From Chitinophagales bacterium (GTDB lineage: Bacteria > Bacteroidota > Bacteroidia > Chitinophagales > Saprospiraceae), in contig JAAFIM010000004.1 of assembly GCA_013297745.1 (NCBI GenBank), positions 39,657-103,656 of the forward strand: a DNA stretch of 64,000 bases, read 5' to 3'. Each line of letters opens with the position of its first letter. The first letter of the stretch is position 1. The notes beneath the pieces were generated by a model. That model was not told where the DNA came from, made no database searches, and worked only from the letters and a program-made list of their open reading frames with translations. Both the position numbers and the translations under genes were made by a program. Shown here piece after piece: positions 52,380 through 60,942 of the stretch.

Positions 52380-52757
52380 CTATTCAGACTTTTTCCAAAA
52401 TAATAAACTCAACCAAGCCGCCACAAAACAAAGCCCGCCTACAGGGGTAAATTTGCCCACAAATGCGCCCGTTTCTATGCTATAAATTTGTCTTAAACCC
52501 ATAAAATAGATAGAACCCGAAAATAGTAAAATTCCAGCTATAAACAACCCCGCGCTGATTTTGGCGGATAAATTTAACCCTTGTTTGCCCCAAACTGCTA
52601 TAGCCAATAAAGCCAAGCTGTGCATAAATTGGTATTGAACGGCAGTCGCCCAGCTATCAGTTTGTAAAATGCTGCGCATATGTGCGCCCATAGCTCCCAA
52701 AATAACCCCAGACGCGCCCAATAGCGCTACAGTTTTTAGCAATAAATAATCTTTCAT
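52380..52757 (-). CDS. DUF423 membrane protein
   Basis: A 125-residue protein with four predicted helices. The sequence GVILGAMGAHMRSIL and WATAVQYQFMHSLALLAI match the DUF423/YgdD family, small inner-membrane proteins of unknown function. GSIYFMGLRQ and FTPVGGLCFVAAWLSLLF are also typical. It lies 10 nt downstream of a lipoprotein gene and may be the last gene of the operon that begins with the ATPase/TOPRIM pair. Confidence 0.88.
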   Translation of the reverse strand: MKDYLLLKTVALLGASGVILGAMGAHMRSILQTDSWATAVQYQFMHSLALLAIAVWGKQGLNLSAKISAGLFIAGILLFSGSIYFMGLRQIYSIETGAFVGKFTPVGGLCFVAAWLSLLFWKKSE

Positions 52758-52767
52758 AGCCCAATTT

Positions 52768-53277
52768 TTAGGAACAGCGGGTGATGTAATCGTTTAATTC
52801 TTTCATCAAACAGTTGTCTTCCCATATCACGGCGAAACCTTTCTCTTCTAAATTTCCTTTGCGGATAAGGGCTTTATTTTTAAACATTTCGGATTGATTT
52901 TCTAAACAAATTTGGCTTTTTTCGCAAAGCACTTTTAGATATTGGGCAGAATCTTGAGGCACAAAAGCTACATTGCACAAGCGGTTGTTATAAAAATTGA
53001 TAACCAACTCTCCTTTCATCTCGTGATGGGTGTATGTTGCCTTGACTGTGCTAAAAGAGTAGCCTTCGCAGTTGTTTTTTGCTGGTAGGTCTTGATTTTT
53101 TATTTGGGTAACGTTCATATAACTATACCGCGCTTGAAATTCGTCCAACCCCATACGGCTTTGTATAATCGTATCCAAAAGGGGGATTATTTCATTTTTA
53201 TCACAAGTTGGTTCTGCATTTTGCCCGCAGGCGTATAGGAAAGCTAAAAAGATAAAACCAAAGAATTTGTAAGGCAT
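52768..53277 (-). CDS. Uncharacterised lipoprotein
   Basis: A 169-residue lipoprotein: short signal MPYKFFGFIFLAFLYAC with lipobox LYAC. The mature part has several cysteines (CDKNEIIPLL, NCEGYSF, RLCNVAF, EKSQICLENQ, DNCLMKE, TRCS), possibly disulfide-bonded. I recognise no family. It lies 25 nt after the TOPRIM gene, so it may be co-transcribed with the ATPase/TOPRIM pair. Confidence 0.6.
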   Translation of the reverse strand: MPYKFFGFIFLAFLYACGQNAEPTCDKNEIIPLLDTIIQSRMGLDEFQARYSYMNVTQIKNQDLPAKNNCEGYSFSTVKATYTHHEMKGELVINFYNNRLCNVAFVPQDSAQYLKVLCEKSQICLENQSEMFKNKALIRKGNLEEKGFAVIWEDNCLMKELNDYITRCS

Positions 53278-53302
53278 AAAGATAGAATTTTTCTTATGTT
53301 TT

Positions 53303-53983
53303 TTATTTGAATAAATTTAGAAAACGCCGTAATCCGCTAAGTGCTGAAGAATCAAAATCAAATAATTCGGGCTTTTCGTACATATTTGATAAAGGGCGGT
53401 ATTTTTCTGTGTAATTAGACAAATTTTTATCTGCCGCGCCGTCATATTTTACATAGAAATCAACTTGTTCTTTTTTGAATATGCTGTCGCTGATTTTTTT
53501 CTGCTGTTTTTCAGCGCAATCGCGCCAGCATTGCAAATTATCGGCAAAAGGGGAACTTTGCGTTTTTATATTCCAAAGTAAGTCTTCCAAACAGCCCTTT
53601 CCATTCAATCCTATAAAATCACAAGCAATTTTTAGCTTACCCACGAAATCAAAAGAGGTGAAATCGGCAAAAATTTGCGTAGTGCTTAAATTCCCAATAA
53701 AATTTGCTTCTTTAAGTTCTTCATTTATGTAATTCAAACGGCTGGATTGGTTATATTTATCATAATCAATCAAAATCCCGAGATGGGTTAGATTTTTTTT
53801 AGCTGCTTTACGCGCTGTATTCAATTTGTCGTTTAAATTAAACAAGCCGTTTATAGGTATTACTTCAATATGTTCCACATCTACATTAGGTATGTTTAAA
53901 TGTTGACAAAAAGCATAAATAAATTTTGCATCATCAACTCCCTCTACTAAGATGCGTTTGGGTAGTGTGTTTTTCGTGTTCAT
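53303..53983 (-). CDS. DUF3226-type TOPRIM protein
   Basis: A 226-residue protein of the TOPRIM fold found in OLD-type nucleases and their relatives. Acidic motif 1 is RILVEGVDDAKFIY (E14) and the DxD motif is LGILIDYDKY (D73 and D75). Middle segments such as TQIFADFTSFDFVGKLKIAC match DUF3226 proteins. The gene begins 2 nt after the ATPase gene, the classic linkage of a split OLD/PARIS-like pair, where one subunit is an ABC-type ATPase and the other a TOPRIM nuclease. Function inferred: nuclease triggered by the ATPase, possibly in phage defence. Confidence 0.75.
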   Translation of the reverse strand: MNTKNTLPKRILVEGVDDAKFIYAFCQHLNIPNVDVEHIEVIPINGLFNLNDKLNTARKAAKKNLTHLGILIDYDKYNQSSRLNYINEELKEANFIGNLSTTQIFADFTSFDFVGKLKIACDFIGLNGKGCLEDLLWNIKTQSSPFADNLQCWRDCAEKQQKKISDSIFKKEQVDFYVKYDGAADKNLSNYTEKYRPLSNMYEKPELFDFDSSALSGLRRFLNLFK

Positions 53984-53985
53984 TA

Positions 53986-54930
53986 TTATTCGCCCCGAAA
54001 ATTATCAGATGATAAAATAGAATATTCCAACTCTCTGTTTTTATAGTCAGTTACAGTAATTTCGTCAGTTTTAGCACTTCTAAACAGTTCCCAATACTTG
54101 TTGGAAACTGCATTTTCGCCCAATTTTTTTATCGTATTGAGATAGGCTTTTATCATCTCCAAACTGTGCGTAGCGGCAAAAATTTGTATATTAAACTGTT
54201 TGGCGAGGTTAAATAACTGCTCCCAAAAACTTTCCTGCACCGTATAATGCAGCCCGTTTTCTATCTCGTCTATAATTAATACTTTTTCAGCGGCTTGATT
54301 ATTATCTGCCAAAGCATAGATATTTAGTACATAATTAAGTGCTTTTTGGGCTGCGTCGCCTAAATTTTCCATAGGAAACCAGCGTTCTTCTACACTTCGG
54401 CGCAAGTAAATGCTTTGGGCTTTGGTGGCAAAAGTGCGCGCGTCAATAATTTTGGGGTCTATACATTGCAAAAAAGCTAACATTTCTGCTTTGCGCTCTT
54501 TGCGTTCCGCTTCGTCAAAAGCTATAGGCAATTTTAGCGCGGTAGGGACACTTTGTCCTTTGGCTGTGATGTAGATAAATTTAGATGTTGTGTGAGAATA
54601 GCTGTTTGTGTTTATATAGGATTGGATATGTGCAATATAAATGTTCAATGAATCTGGGAAAAAATTACTAGTGAATTTTATATTTCTTTTTGTATCAAAT
54701 TTATAAAATAAATTCTCTTGGCTATCTTGAGAACTTTCTTTTAGATTTCTGATATTAACAAAAGCAGATTTATAGAAAAAATCACCATAATTCGTCGCCA
54801 ATGCAAAAGCCTCCAGCAAAGCCGTTTTGCCCGAATTATTTAATCCACCGAAGAGATTGACTTGGGCTAAGCCTTCTATTTTAAAATTTTCAAAGCAGCG
54901 AAAATTCTCTATTTCCAAAAAATTAAGCAT
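53986..54930 (-). CDS. AAA15/AAA21-type (OLD/RecF-like) ATPase
   Basis: A 314-residue ABC/SMC-like ATPase. The start at 54930 (MLNFLEIENFRCFENFKIEG) is the family start; 18 residues upstream are hydrophobic and not typical. Walker A is GLNNSGKT (residues 29-36), a signature-like ENLGDAAQKAL precedes Walker B VLIIDEIENGLHYTVQ, and the H-loop is AATHSLEMI. It is the first gene of a minus-strand operon with the TOPRIM protein. A -7 box TAATTTTG lies at 54980-54973. AriA of PARIS systems and the ATPase half of OLD are the closest known types by architecture. Confidence 0.82.
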   Translation of the reverse strand: MLNFLEIENFRCFENFKIEGLAQVNLFGGLNNSGKTALLEAFALATNYGDFFYKSAFVNIRNLKESSQDSQENLFYKFDTKRNIKFTSNFFPDSLNIYIAHIQSYINTNSYSHTTSKFIYITAKGQSVPTALKLPIAFDEAERKERKAEMLAFLQCIDPKIIDARTFATKAQSIYLRRSVEERWFPMENLGDAAQKALNYVLNIYALADNNQAAEKVLIIDEIENGLHYTVQESFWEQLFNLAKQFNIQIFAATHSLEMIKAYLNTIKKLGENAVSNKYWELFRSAKTDEITVTDYKNRELEYSILSSDNFRGE

Positions 54931-54972
54931 AAAAAATAAAAAATTGAGTGTTGAATAAAGATAAATTAGGCG

Positions 54973-54999
54973 CAAAATTAGCAAAACTATTTATATTTG
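54973..54999. promoter_or_regulatory. Closely spaced divergent -7 boxes
   Basis: TAATTTTG on the minus strand (54980-54973) for the ATPase gene and TATATTTG on the plus strand (54992-54999) for the 55030 gene, only 11 nt apart. RNA polymerase cannot occupy both at once. Confidence 0.45.
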
Positions 55000-55029
55000 C
55001 GGATTATTAACTTTTAAAAAATAAGTAAA

Positions 55030-55476
55030 ATGTCAGAAATGCCTGAATTGTTGGATAATAATGAGGAGGAAAATGATAAAGTCGAAACCTTGCCTTCTAT
55101 AGTGTTGTTGGAAGTTAAGTTGTTTCCTATACTTAATATATTAACCTATCTGCTTATTTTGAGTATGTTTGGGATTATATTTGCTTTGCTATTACATTTT
55201 GTGATAGGAATATGGCAATTTTTGTCTTGTCTTGCTTGTTGGCAGATTCAGCACAATCCTTGGCGCAATTTATACAAAAAATTACTACTTTGGCTAATTG
55301 GCTTGGGTGTAGCGGGCGCATTGATTTGGAATTATCAGATGGGAAATGAGGGCGTTGTTTGGGAGATTTGGGATATATTTTGGGGTTTATGGTTATTTGT
55401 TTTCCCGCATTGTTTGAATTGGCTATATTGGGTGGCTGTGCGCCACGACGCTAATCGAATAAATGGTAAGGGTTAA
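55030..55476 (+). CDS. Uncharacterised small membrane protein
   Basis: A 148-residue protein with an acidic N-terminus (NNEEENDKVE) and about four membrane segments: FPILNILTYLLILSMFGIIF, a following LLLHFVIGIWQFL segment, LLLWLIGLGVAGALIW and a Trp-rich last segment near residues 113-137. I recognise no family. Its stop overlaps the convergent MORN gene by 4 nt. It is divergent from the ATPase/TOPRIM pair, with interleaved promoters, so a linked role is possible. Confidence 0.6.
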   Translation: MSEMPELLDNNEEENDKVETLPSIVLLEVKLFPILNILTYLLILSMFGIIFALLLHFVIGIWQFLSCLACWQIQHNPWRNLYKKLLLWLIGLGVAGALIWNYQMGNEGVVWEIWDIFWGLWLFVFPHCLNWLYWVAVRHDANRINGKG

Positions 55477-56435
55477 TAGCGTTGCAGGTTGTGTTTGACG
55501 ATATTGTCGTAAAAATCCTCGTAAGGATAGTAAGGATAGCCTTTTTTGTCTGTATATAAACCAATCCACGAGTCAAAATCTGTGCTGACGCTGGCATACC
55601 AATAATTTTTGTCCGATTTAAACCCTCTTTTTTGGCAATAAGGCAGCCATTTTTGGGTATAAAATTTTTGTAATTTTAAAATAGCTTTGTGTTCTAATCT
55701 CGCATATCGAAAAACAAACTCGCTTTTATCGCATTTGTTCAGTTGGGCATCGTTGTTGATGAGTTGGAAATCCAAATAATTTTGTATATTAAACAGCTCA
55801 AAAATTAAGCCTGACCACATTTGTTCGCTAGTTATATCTTTTTTTATCCATATAGCTGCTGTTTGGGTAGGCGAGGGAAATCTATGCGCTGCTGTGACCC
55901 CATTGGGTACGGGAAAATGCTCATCGCTTTCGTTTTGCCAATAAATTAAATTCAATATATCTTCGCCTGCTAGTTTATTTATCACAAATTGATAAATTTC
56001 TTCATCGGGGCTTGGGGCTAGCATTTGCATAGCTGGGCGTGTGCTTAGTATTTGTTTATAAATAAATTCTGCGGCGGTCAAATTGTTTTTTAGCTCATAA
56101 TAGGGGTTTCTTTCTAAGGTTAATAGCTCGTTGTTTTTCCAAAAACCTTTGCGCGATTCGCCATTAGGGTAAAAAATAATCCCTTCGCCATTAAATTTAC
56201 TTTGCTCAAAATGCCCCATATATTTTTTGCCGCTTTGATAATATAACGCTCCATAACCTTGGGGTTGATAATTGACAAAATTACCCATATAATAGTCGCC
56301 TGTATTCCAGCGATAATAGCCAAAACCATTGACGCAATCGCCTGAAATGCAAACGCCTTTGTTTTGGGCGAAAATACTTGTGGATAAACTCAAGAAAATG
56401 AGCAGGTTTATTATTTTTAATGTGTTTGTAATCAT
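55473..56435 (-). CDS. Secreted MORN-repeat protein with novel C-terminal domain
   Basis: A 320-residue secreted protein. Signal IINLLIFLSLSTSIFA, Q precedes CISGDCVNGFGYYRWNTG and three to four MORN units (YYMGNFVNYQPQGYGALY, YMGHFEQSKFNGEGIIFY). The start CISGDC mirrors the MORN-caspase at 3083-4435, so the N-terminal halves are related. The last ~200 residues differ: no caspase motifs, with PVPNGVTAAHRFPSPTQ and FVFRYARLEHKAILKLQKF, which I cannot assign. A catalytic role is not evident. Confidence 0.72.
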   Translation of the reverse strand: MITNTLKIINLLIFLSLSTSIFAQNKGVCISGDCVNGFGYYRWNTGDYYMGNFVNYQPQGYGALYYQSGKKYMGHFEQSKFNGEGIIFYPNGESRKGFWKNNELLTLERNPYYELKNNLTAAEFIYKQILSTRPAMQMLAPSPDEEIYQFVINKLAGEDILNLIYWQNESDEHFPVPNGVTAAHRFPSPTQTAAIWIKKDITSEQMWSGLIFELFNIQNYLDFQLINNDAQLNKCDKSEFVFRYARLEHKAILKLQKFYTQKWLPYCQKRGFKSDKNYWYASVSTDFDSWIGLYTDKKGYPYYPYEDFYDNIVKHNLQRY

Positions 56436-56440
56436 ATATT

Positions 56441-56811
56441 TATAACTGGAGTTACGCTTGAGGTTTAATTTTAGTACAAAATAGCTATAATATTAAATTG
56501 GGTAGAAATTTTTTTTAACGGCTTACGCCTAAAAAATTTATTTTTATTACTTTTTTGGTGGCAAAAAAGTAACCAAAAAAGCCAACGCCAAAAAGGCGTT
56601 TTTGCTTATTTTGCTTCATTTCATTGCGCAAAAAGCGCAAAACCGTCGCTACAAGCCGACGTTTTTTGCTATGCAAAAAAGCTACTGCCCTCGCTGCGCT
56701 CGGTTGGTCGGCTTTCCGCGACATACGCTGGTTTTGGCGTCGCACGGCGAAAATTGGTGTTTTTACTTAATTTTTTTAAACTTATTGGCTGGAGCGTAAT
56801 TCCAGTTTATA
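56441..56811. mobile_element. MITE-like element with imperfect terminal inverted repeats (copy 2)
   Basis: A 371-bp stretch between the MORN gene and the large LRR gene. Ends TATAACTGGAGTTACGCTTG (56441-56460) and, inverted, TATAAACTGGAATTACGCTC (56811-56792) match with one indel and few mismatches. Inside, TAACGGCTTACGCCTAAAAA and a hairpin TTACTTTTTTG/CAAAAAAGTAA repeat the core of copy 1; the stem sequence differs but pairing is kept. It ends 17 bp before the LRR-4 ATG and covers almost all of the 56436-56827 gap. No transposase. Confidence 0.6.
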
Positions 56812-56827
56812 AAAAAAATAACGCGTT

Positions 56828-59350
56828 ATGTTATTTAAAATTTTGACCTTTTTATCTATAGTTTTTATTGTAGGCTGCAATGCTAAAAAGAATAAAATTA
56901 TTGATGATAATTTCGCGCAAGCTATAAGAAAATCTTGTCCTGCGTGCATAGATAAGAATAATTATTTAACCTTAAGTGCCGATACTTTGACCTCGTTGGA
57001 TGTATCTAATTCGGGCATACGGAATTTATTAGGGTTTAGTTTTTCCAATTTAAGAAAATTAGATTGTAGTGGAAACCAGTTGGATAGCTTGCTAGATTAT
57101 TTCCCCCTAAATTTAAAAGACCTAAATTGCAAGAATAACAATTTGGTTCGATTAGGGGATAATTTGCCTGAACATTTGGTAAAATTGGATTGTAGTTATA
57201 ACCAAATTTATCGCCTAACCAATATATTGCCCTCTAATTTGGAACTATTCAACTGTGCCAATAATCAAATCAGTTATTTGCGCGAAGAAATACTCCCCAA
57301 TGGGTTGAAAATACTAGATTTTAGCAGCAATAAGATAAATATTTTTCCTTATTATTTGCCCCAAAGTTTGGAGCGGTTACATTGTGATAGCAACGAAATT
57401 AGCAGTATTTTTCTCCAACAATTCCCTGAGTCTTTAACCGAATTGACTTGCAGCTACAACCAAATCGTTTCTATAGGTTTGCCTTTTCCAAATAAATTGA
57501 TGAAATTGGATTGTTCGCATAATCGCATTATAAATTTAGGCAATTCACTCCCCAACACTTTGGTGGAATTAAACTGCGCTAATAATCAGATGCAAAAGTT
57601 GCCCGATACCTTGCCCAATACGCTGGCAAAATTAGATTGTTCGGATAACGTTATAACATCCTTGCCCCAAATTCTCCCCAACAATTTAAGACAACTAGAT
57701 TGTGGAAATAATAAAATTAGCCAATTACCCAGCTTGCCCGAAGGATTGGAGCAGTTGGATTGTTCTACTACAAATAGTGCTTCTTTGTTTACCAAATTAC
57801 CAAATCAGTTGCCAGCAAGTTTAATCGTTTTAAAATGTGCTGGTAATAATATAAAAAAATTGCCTTCTCCTTTGCCCCCACACTTAAAACATCTTGACTG
57901 TTCTGATAATGACATAGTCCAATTGCCTTATCCTTTGCCAAGTAATTTAGAAGTTCTAGATTGTGATTTTAATTATTTAACCACTTTGGATAATATATTG
58001 CCTAACACTTTGAAAAAACTTGATTGTTCTGCTAATCATATTCAAAAATTGCCCAAACAACTCCCCCAAAATTTAGAAATTCTATATTGTGGTTTTAATT
58101 GGCTCGATTGTTTGCCTAGTGATTTGCCCAATACGCTGAAAGAAGTGAGTTGTGGCTATTCAGGTCTTAAGTTTTTGCCTGCATCTTTACCCGATAGTTT
58201 AGAAGACATTTATCTGGACGGGAATAAATTGAGCAGTTTGCCCGTAAAATTGCCAACTAATTTGAAAATTTTACATTGCAGTTACAACCAAATCACCTCT
58301 TTACCCGAACACTTGCCAGACAAACTACAATTATTTCATTGCTACAGTAACCAAATCAGCATTTTACCCGATAAACTGCCCGAAAGTTTGACTGAATTTC
58401 GCTGTTCGGATAATCAAATCATCAGTTTGCCCAAAGAATTACCCAGCCAATTGGAAATTCTGAATTGCGATAATAATCAAATCAGCAGTTTGCCCCAAAA
58501 ACTACCAGCTACTTTAACCGAACTAAGTTTTAGACGCAATCAAATCAATTCTATACCTTATCCCAAACTACCAGCTAATTTAAAATGTCTAGATTATAGC
58601 CACAACCCGTTGTTAAATTTACCTTTGGATTATCCCATAACGTTAAAATATTTGGATTGTAGCGGTCTAGGGCTTAAACAATTACCCAAAAACTTGCCAC
58701 CCGAGTTGGAAACGCTCAACTGTACCGACAATAATTTAACTATACTAGACCATTTACCTACTACATTAACGTCTTTGGATTGTAGCCGCAATCAACTGAC
58801 CAAAATAGTTGAGTATTATTGGCCTAACGGTTTAAAATCCTTAAACTGTCGCGATAATAAACTAACGGACTTATCACATTTGCCCGCTAAGTTGGTTTTT
58901 TTGGATTGTGGTAAAAATAGGATTAGCAGTTTAGGAGACAATTTATCCGATAGCATAGTAGTGCTAAAATGTGATAGCAATCAGCTAAAAGAAATCGTAT
59001 TCCCAGAAAATTTAACCGAATTAGATTGTAGTTATAACCAACTAACCGCCCTGCCTGATATTTTTGCGCACTACTTGAGACTACTGAAATGTAACAACAA
59101 CCAATTAACCCAATTAAAGGATTATTTTTATCCCGATTTGGAATTTTTATATTGTGCTAATAACCAGTTAGGTAGTTTGCCATATTTGCCATCTTGTATG
59201 CTAGAATTGGATTGTAGAAATAATTTAATGACTAGTTTGCCCTCATTGCCAAATAAGTTACAGTTGTTTGAATACGATACGGATAAAATTCGTTGCTTGC
59301 CCAATTGTCCCACCAATTTGAGTCAAAGAAAGTATACAATTTGTCAATAA
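56828..59350 (+). CDS. Large leucine-rich-repeat lipoprotein (LRR-4)
   Basis: An 840-residue lipoprotein: MLFKILTFLSIVFIVGCN with lipobox IVGC. The cap AIRKSCPACIDKNNYLTLSA matches LRR-1 strongly, as does the run into LTSLDVS. About 35 repeats of ~21 residues follow, with two kinds of concave position (LxC and LxF/Y), for example LPDKLPESLTEFRCSDNQII. The end RCLPNCPTNLSQRKYTICQ recalls LRR-1's ending. The solenoid should present a long binding surface outside the cell. It is directly downstream of a MITE-like element, which may supply or alter its promoter; no other -7 box was found. Confidence 0.87.
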   Translation: MLFKILTFLSIVFIVGCNAKKNKIIDDNFAQAIRKSCPACIDKNNYLTLSADTLTSLDVSNSGIRNLLGFSFSNLRKLDCSGNQLDSLLDYFPLNLKDLNCKNNNLVRLGDNLPEHLVKLDCSYNQIYRLTNILPSNLELFNCANNQISYLREEILPNGLKILDFSSNKINIFPYYLPQSLERLHCDSNEISSIFLQQFPESLTELTCSYNQIVSIGLPFPNKLMKLDCSHNRIINLGNSLPNTLVELNCANNQMQKLPDTLPNTLAKLDCSDNVITSLPQILPNNLRQLDCGNNKISQLPSLPEGLEQLDCSTTNSASLFTKLPNQLPASLIVLKCAGNNIKKLPSPLPPHLKHLDCSDNDIVQLPYPLPSNLEVLDCDFNYLTTLDNILPNTLKKLDCSANHIQKLPKQLPQNLEILYCGFNWLDCLPSDLPNTLKEVSCGYSGLKFLPASLPDSLEDIYLDGNKLSSLPVKLPTNLKILHCSYNQITSLPEHLPDKLQLFHCYSNQISILPDKLPESLTEFRCSDNQIISLPKELPSQLEILNCDNNQISSLPQKLPATLTELSFRRNQINSIPYPKLPANLKCLDYSHNPLLNLPLDYPITLKYLDCSGLGLKQLPKNLPPELETLNCTDNNLTILDHLPTTLTSLDCSRNQLTKIVEYYWPNGLKSLNCRDNKLTDLSHLPAKLVFLDCGKNRISSLGDNLSDSIVVLKCDSNQLKEIVFPENLTELDCSYNQLTALPDIFAHYLRLLKCNNNQLTQLKDYFYPDLEFLYCANNQLGSLPYLPSCMLELDCRNNLMTSLPSLPNKLQLFEYDTDKIRCLPNCPTNLSQRKYTICQ

Positions 59351-59390
59351 GCAGATGCAATTTAACCCTTCCCAGCACAAAAATAGCATA

Positions 59391-59430
59391 AAAAAACCAC
59401 AAAAGCGCGATACTTTTGTGGTTTTTTTTT
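59391..59430. terminator. Bidirectional terminator
   Basis: AAAAAACCACAAAAG/CTTTTGTGGTTTTTT, a perfect 15-bp stem between the convergent LRR-4 and aroA genes. Confidence 0.85.
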
Positions 59431-59449
59431 ATAAAAAGCGGTTCTAATT

Positions 59450-60703
59450 TTATAAATTGGGCTGTTTTTCGCTCTTGAGGGAGAATCCCAGCGTTTGCAA
59501 ATCGCGCCAGAAGTTGGGATAAGATTTTCTAACCACGTTTTTATCCTCCAAGCGCAAATTGGGCAATTTGAGCGCGAGCGGGGCAAAAGCCATAGCCATA
59601 CGATGGTCTTTATAGGTGTGAATGAGTACGTCGCGGCTGTCGGGGTTGATGCCTTTGTGTATGGTCAAAGTGTCTGCTGTGCTGCTGATGACTGCGCCCA
59701 ATTTTTCTAATTCTGTTTTTAACGCTTCTATACGGTCAGTTTCTTTGATTTTTAGCGTTTGTAAGCCAGTAAAATGTGCGGGTATATTTAGCCCAGCGCA
59801 TAAAACCGCAAAGGTTTGGGCTATGTCAGGGCAGTTAATAAAATTATAATCAAACTTTTCCACACAGCAATTAGAGCGCAACAACTGCGCGCTGCCATCG
59901 TCTTTCCATACGGTTTCTATACCAAATGAACGCATTAATTTGAGCACACAAGCATCAGCTTGGCTGGAGTTTTTATGCAATCCGCGCAAATTTAGGTTAA
60001 CTTCATCCGACAGAGCCGCCATAGCGTAGTAGTAAGAAGCAGCCGACCAATCACTTTCTACAGAATAGTATTTGGCTATATATTTTTGGGGGCTTATGCT
60101 GATGCTTTGTTTCTCTATATCCCAACGATAATCAATGCCAAATTCGCTCATCAACTCTAAGGTCATCTGAATATAAGGCGCAGAAACTGCTTTTCCTTTC
60201 ATTTGTATTATCAAACCTTGAGGCAATGTGGGCGCAATAAGCAATAACGCGCTAATAAATTGGCTGCTGACATCAGCGGCTATAGTGACGATATTATTGG
60301 TATTGTCGAAAGGTTCGGCGATTTGTAAAGGGGGAAAACCCTCTTGCCGCAAATAATTTATTTTGGCTCCAACTTGACGCAGTGCATCCACCAAAGCAGC
60401 AATCGGGCGTTCAAGCATACGAGCAGAACCCGTAAGTACTTGCTTTTTGCTGCGAAAAGCCAAGTAAGCGGTCATAAATCGGAATGTTGTTCCCGCATCG
60501 CCAGCATCCAACATACAATCGTCTTCGTTGGATAATAATCTCAATAAGGTGAGTGTATCGGCTGCATTGGATAAGTTGTGAATTTCAAAATGCTGCTCGC
60601 ACAAAGCGTAAATTATCAACAAACGGTTGCTGATTGATTTGGAGCCATTGAGTAGAATATCCCCGTTGAGGGTAGCACTTGGGGCAAAAAGTTCAAATTC
60701 CAT
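59450..60703 (-). CDS. aroA: 3-phosphoshikimate 1-carboxyvinyltransferase (EPSP synthase)
   Basis: A 417-residue enzyme joining shikimate-3-phosphate and phosphoenolpyruvate. Motifs: NGSKSISNRLLIIYAL (substrate phosphate site), DAGDAGTTFRFMTAYLA, SSQFISALLLI, LKIKETDRIEALKTEL and YKDHRMAMAFAPLAL. The ATG at 60703 (MEFELFAPSATLNGDILLNG) fits the family length; an ATG 12 codons upstream is possible. The gene acts in the same pathway as the AroG/chorismate-mutase fusion at 4990. Confidence 0.95.
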   Translation of the reverse strand: MEFELFAPSATLNGDILLNGSKSISNRLLIIYALCEQHFEIHNLSNAADTLTLLRLLSNEDDCMLDAGDAGTTFRFMTAYLAFRSKKQVLTGSARMLERPIAALVDALRQVGAKINYLRQEGFPPLQIAEPFDNTNNIVTIAADVSSQFISALLLIAPTLPQGLIIQMKGKAVSAPYIQMTLELMSEFGIDYRWDIEKQSISISPQKYIAKYYSVESDWSAASYYYAMAALSDEVNLNLRGLHKNSSQADACVLKLMRSFGIETVWKDDGSAQLLRSNCCVEKFDYNFINCPDIAQTFAVLCAGLNIPAHFTGLQTLKIKETDRIEALKTELEKLGAVISSTADTLTIHKGINPDSRDVLIHTYKDHRMAMAFAPLALKLPNLRLEDKNVVRKSYPNFWRDLQTLGFSLKSEKQPNL

Positions 60704-60892
60704 ACCTTCAGAAAGAGAATTGGGAATTTTTTGGGGCAAAATAGCGATTTGTTAAACAATAAAAACAGCATTTTGATTTTAATTTTATCATTTTTTTTCA
60801 AAAATAGCGTGTTTTTTGCCATTTTTTGCGGTTATTTATTTTTTTGCCGCGAAATGCTGGTTTATATGGCTTAATAATAGGTTTAAAAATTT

Positions 60893-60900
60893 TATCTTTG
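60893..60900 (+). promoter_or_regulatory. -7 box of the VanY-type peptidase gene
   Basis: TATCTTTG on the plus strand, 42 nt before the preferred ATG at 60943. Confidence 0.55.
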
Positions 60901-60942
60901 CAGCCAAATTTTATTTTTTTTACCGTTTGAATGGTTATTTTT

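Noticed and set aside
56515..56799. 65- and 76-codon frames on either strand of the second element
   Set aside because: By-products of the palindromic, repeat-derived sequence; no supporting start context or similarity.
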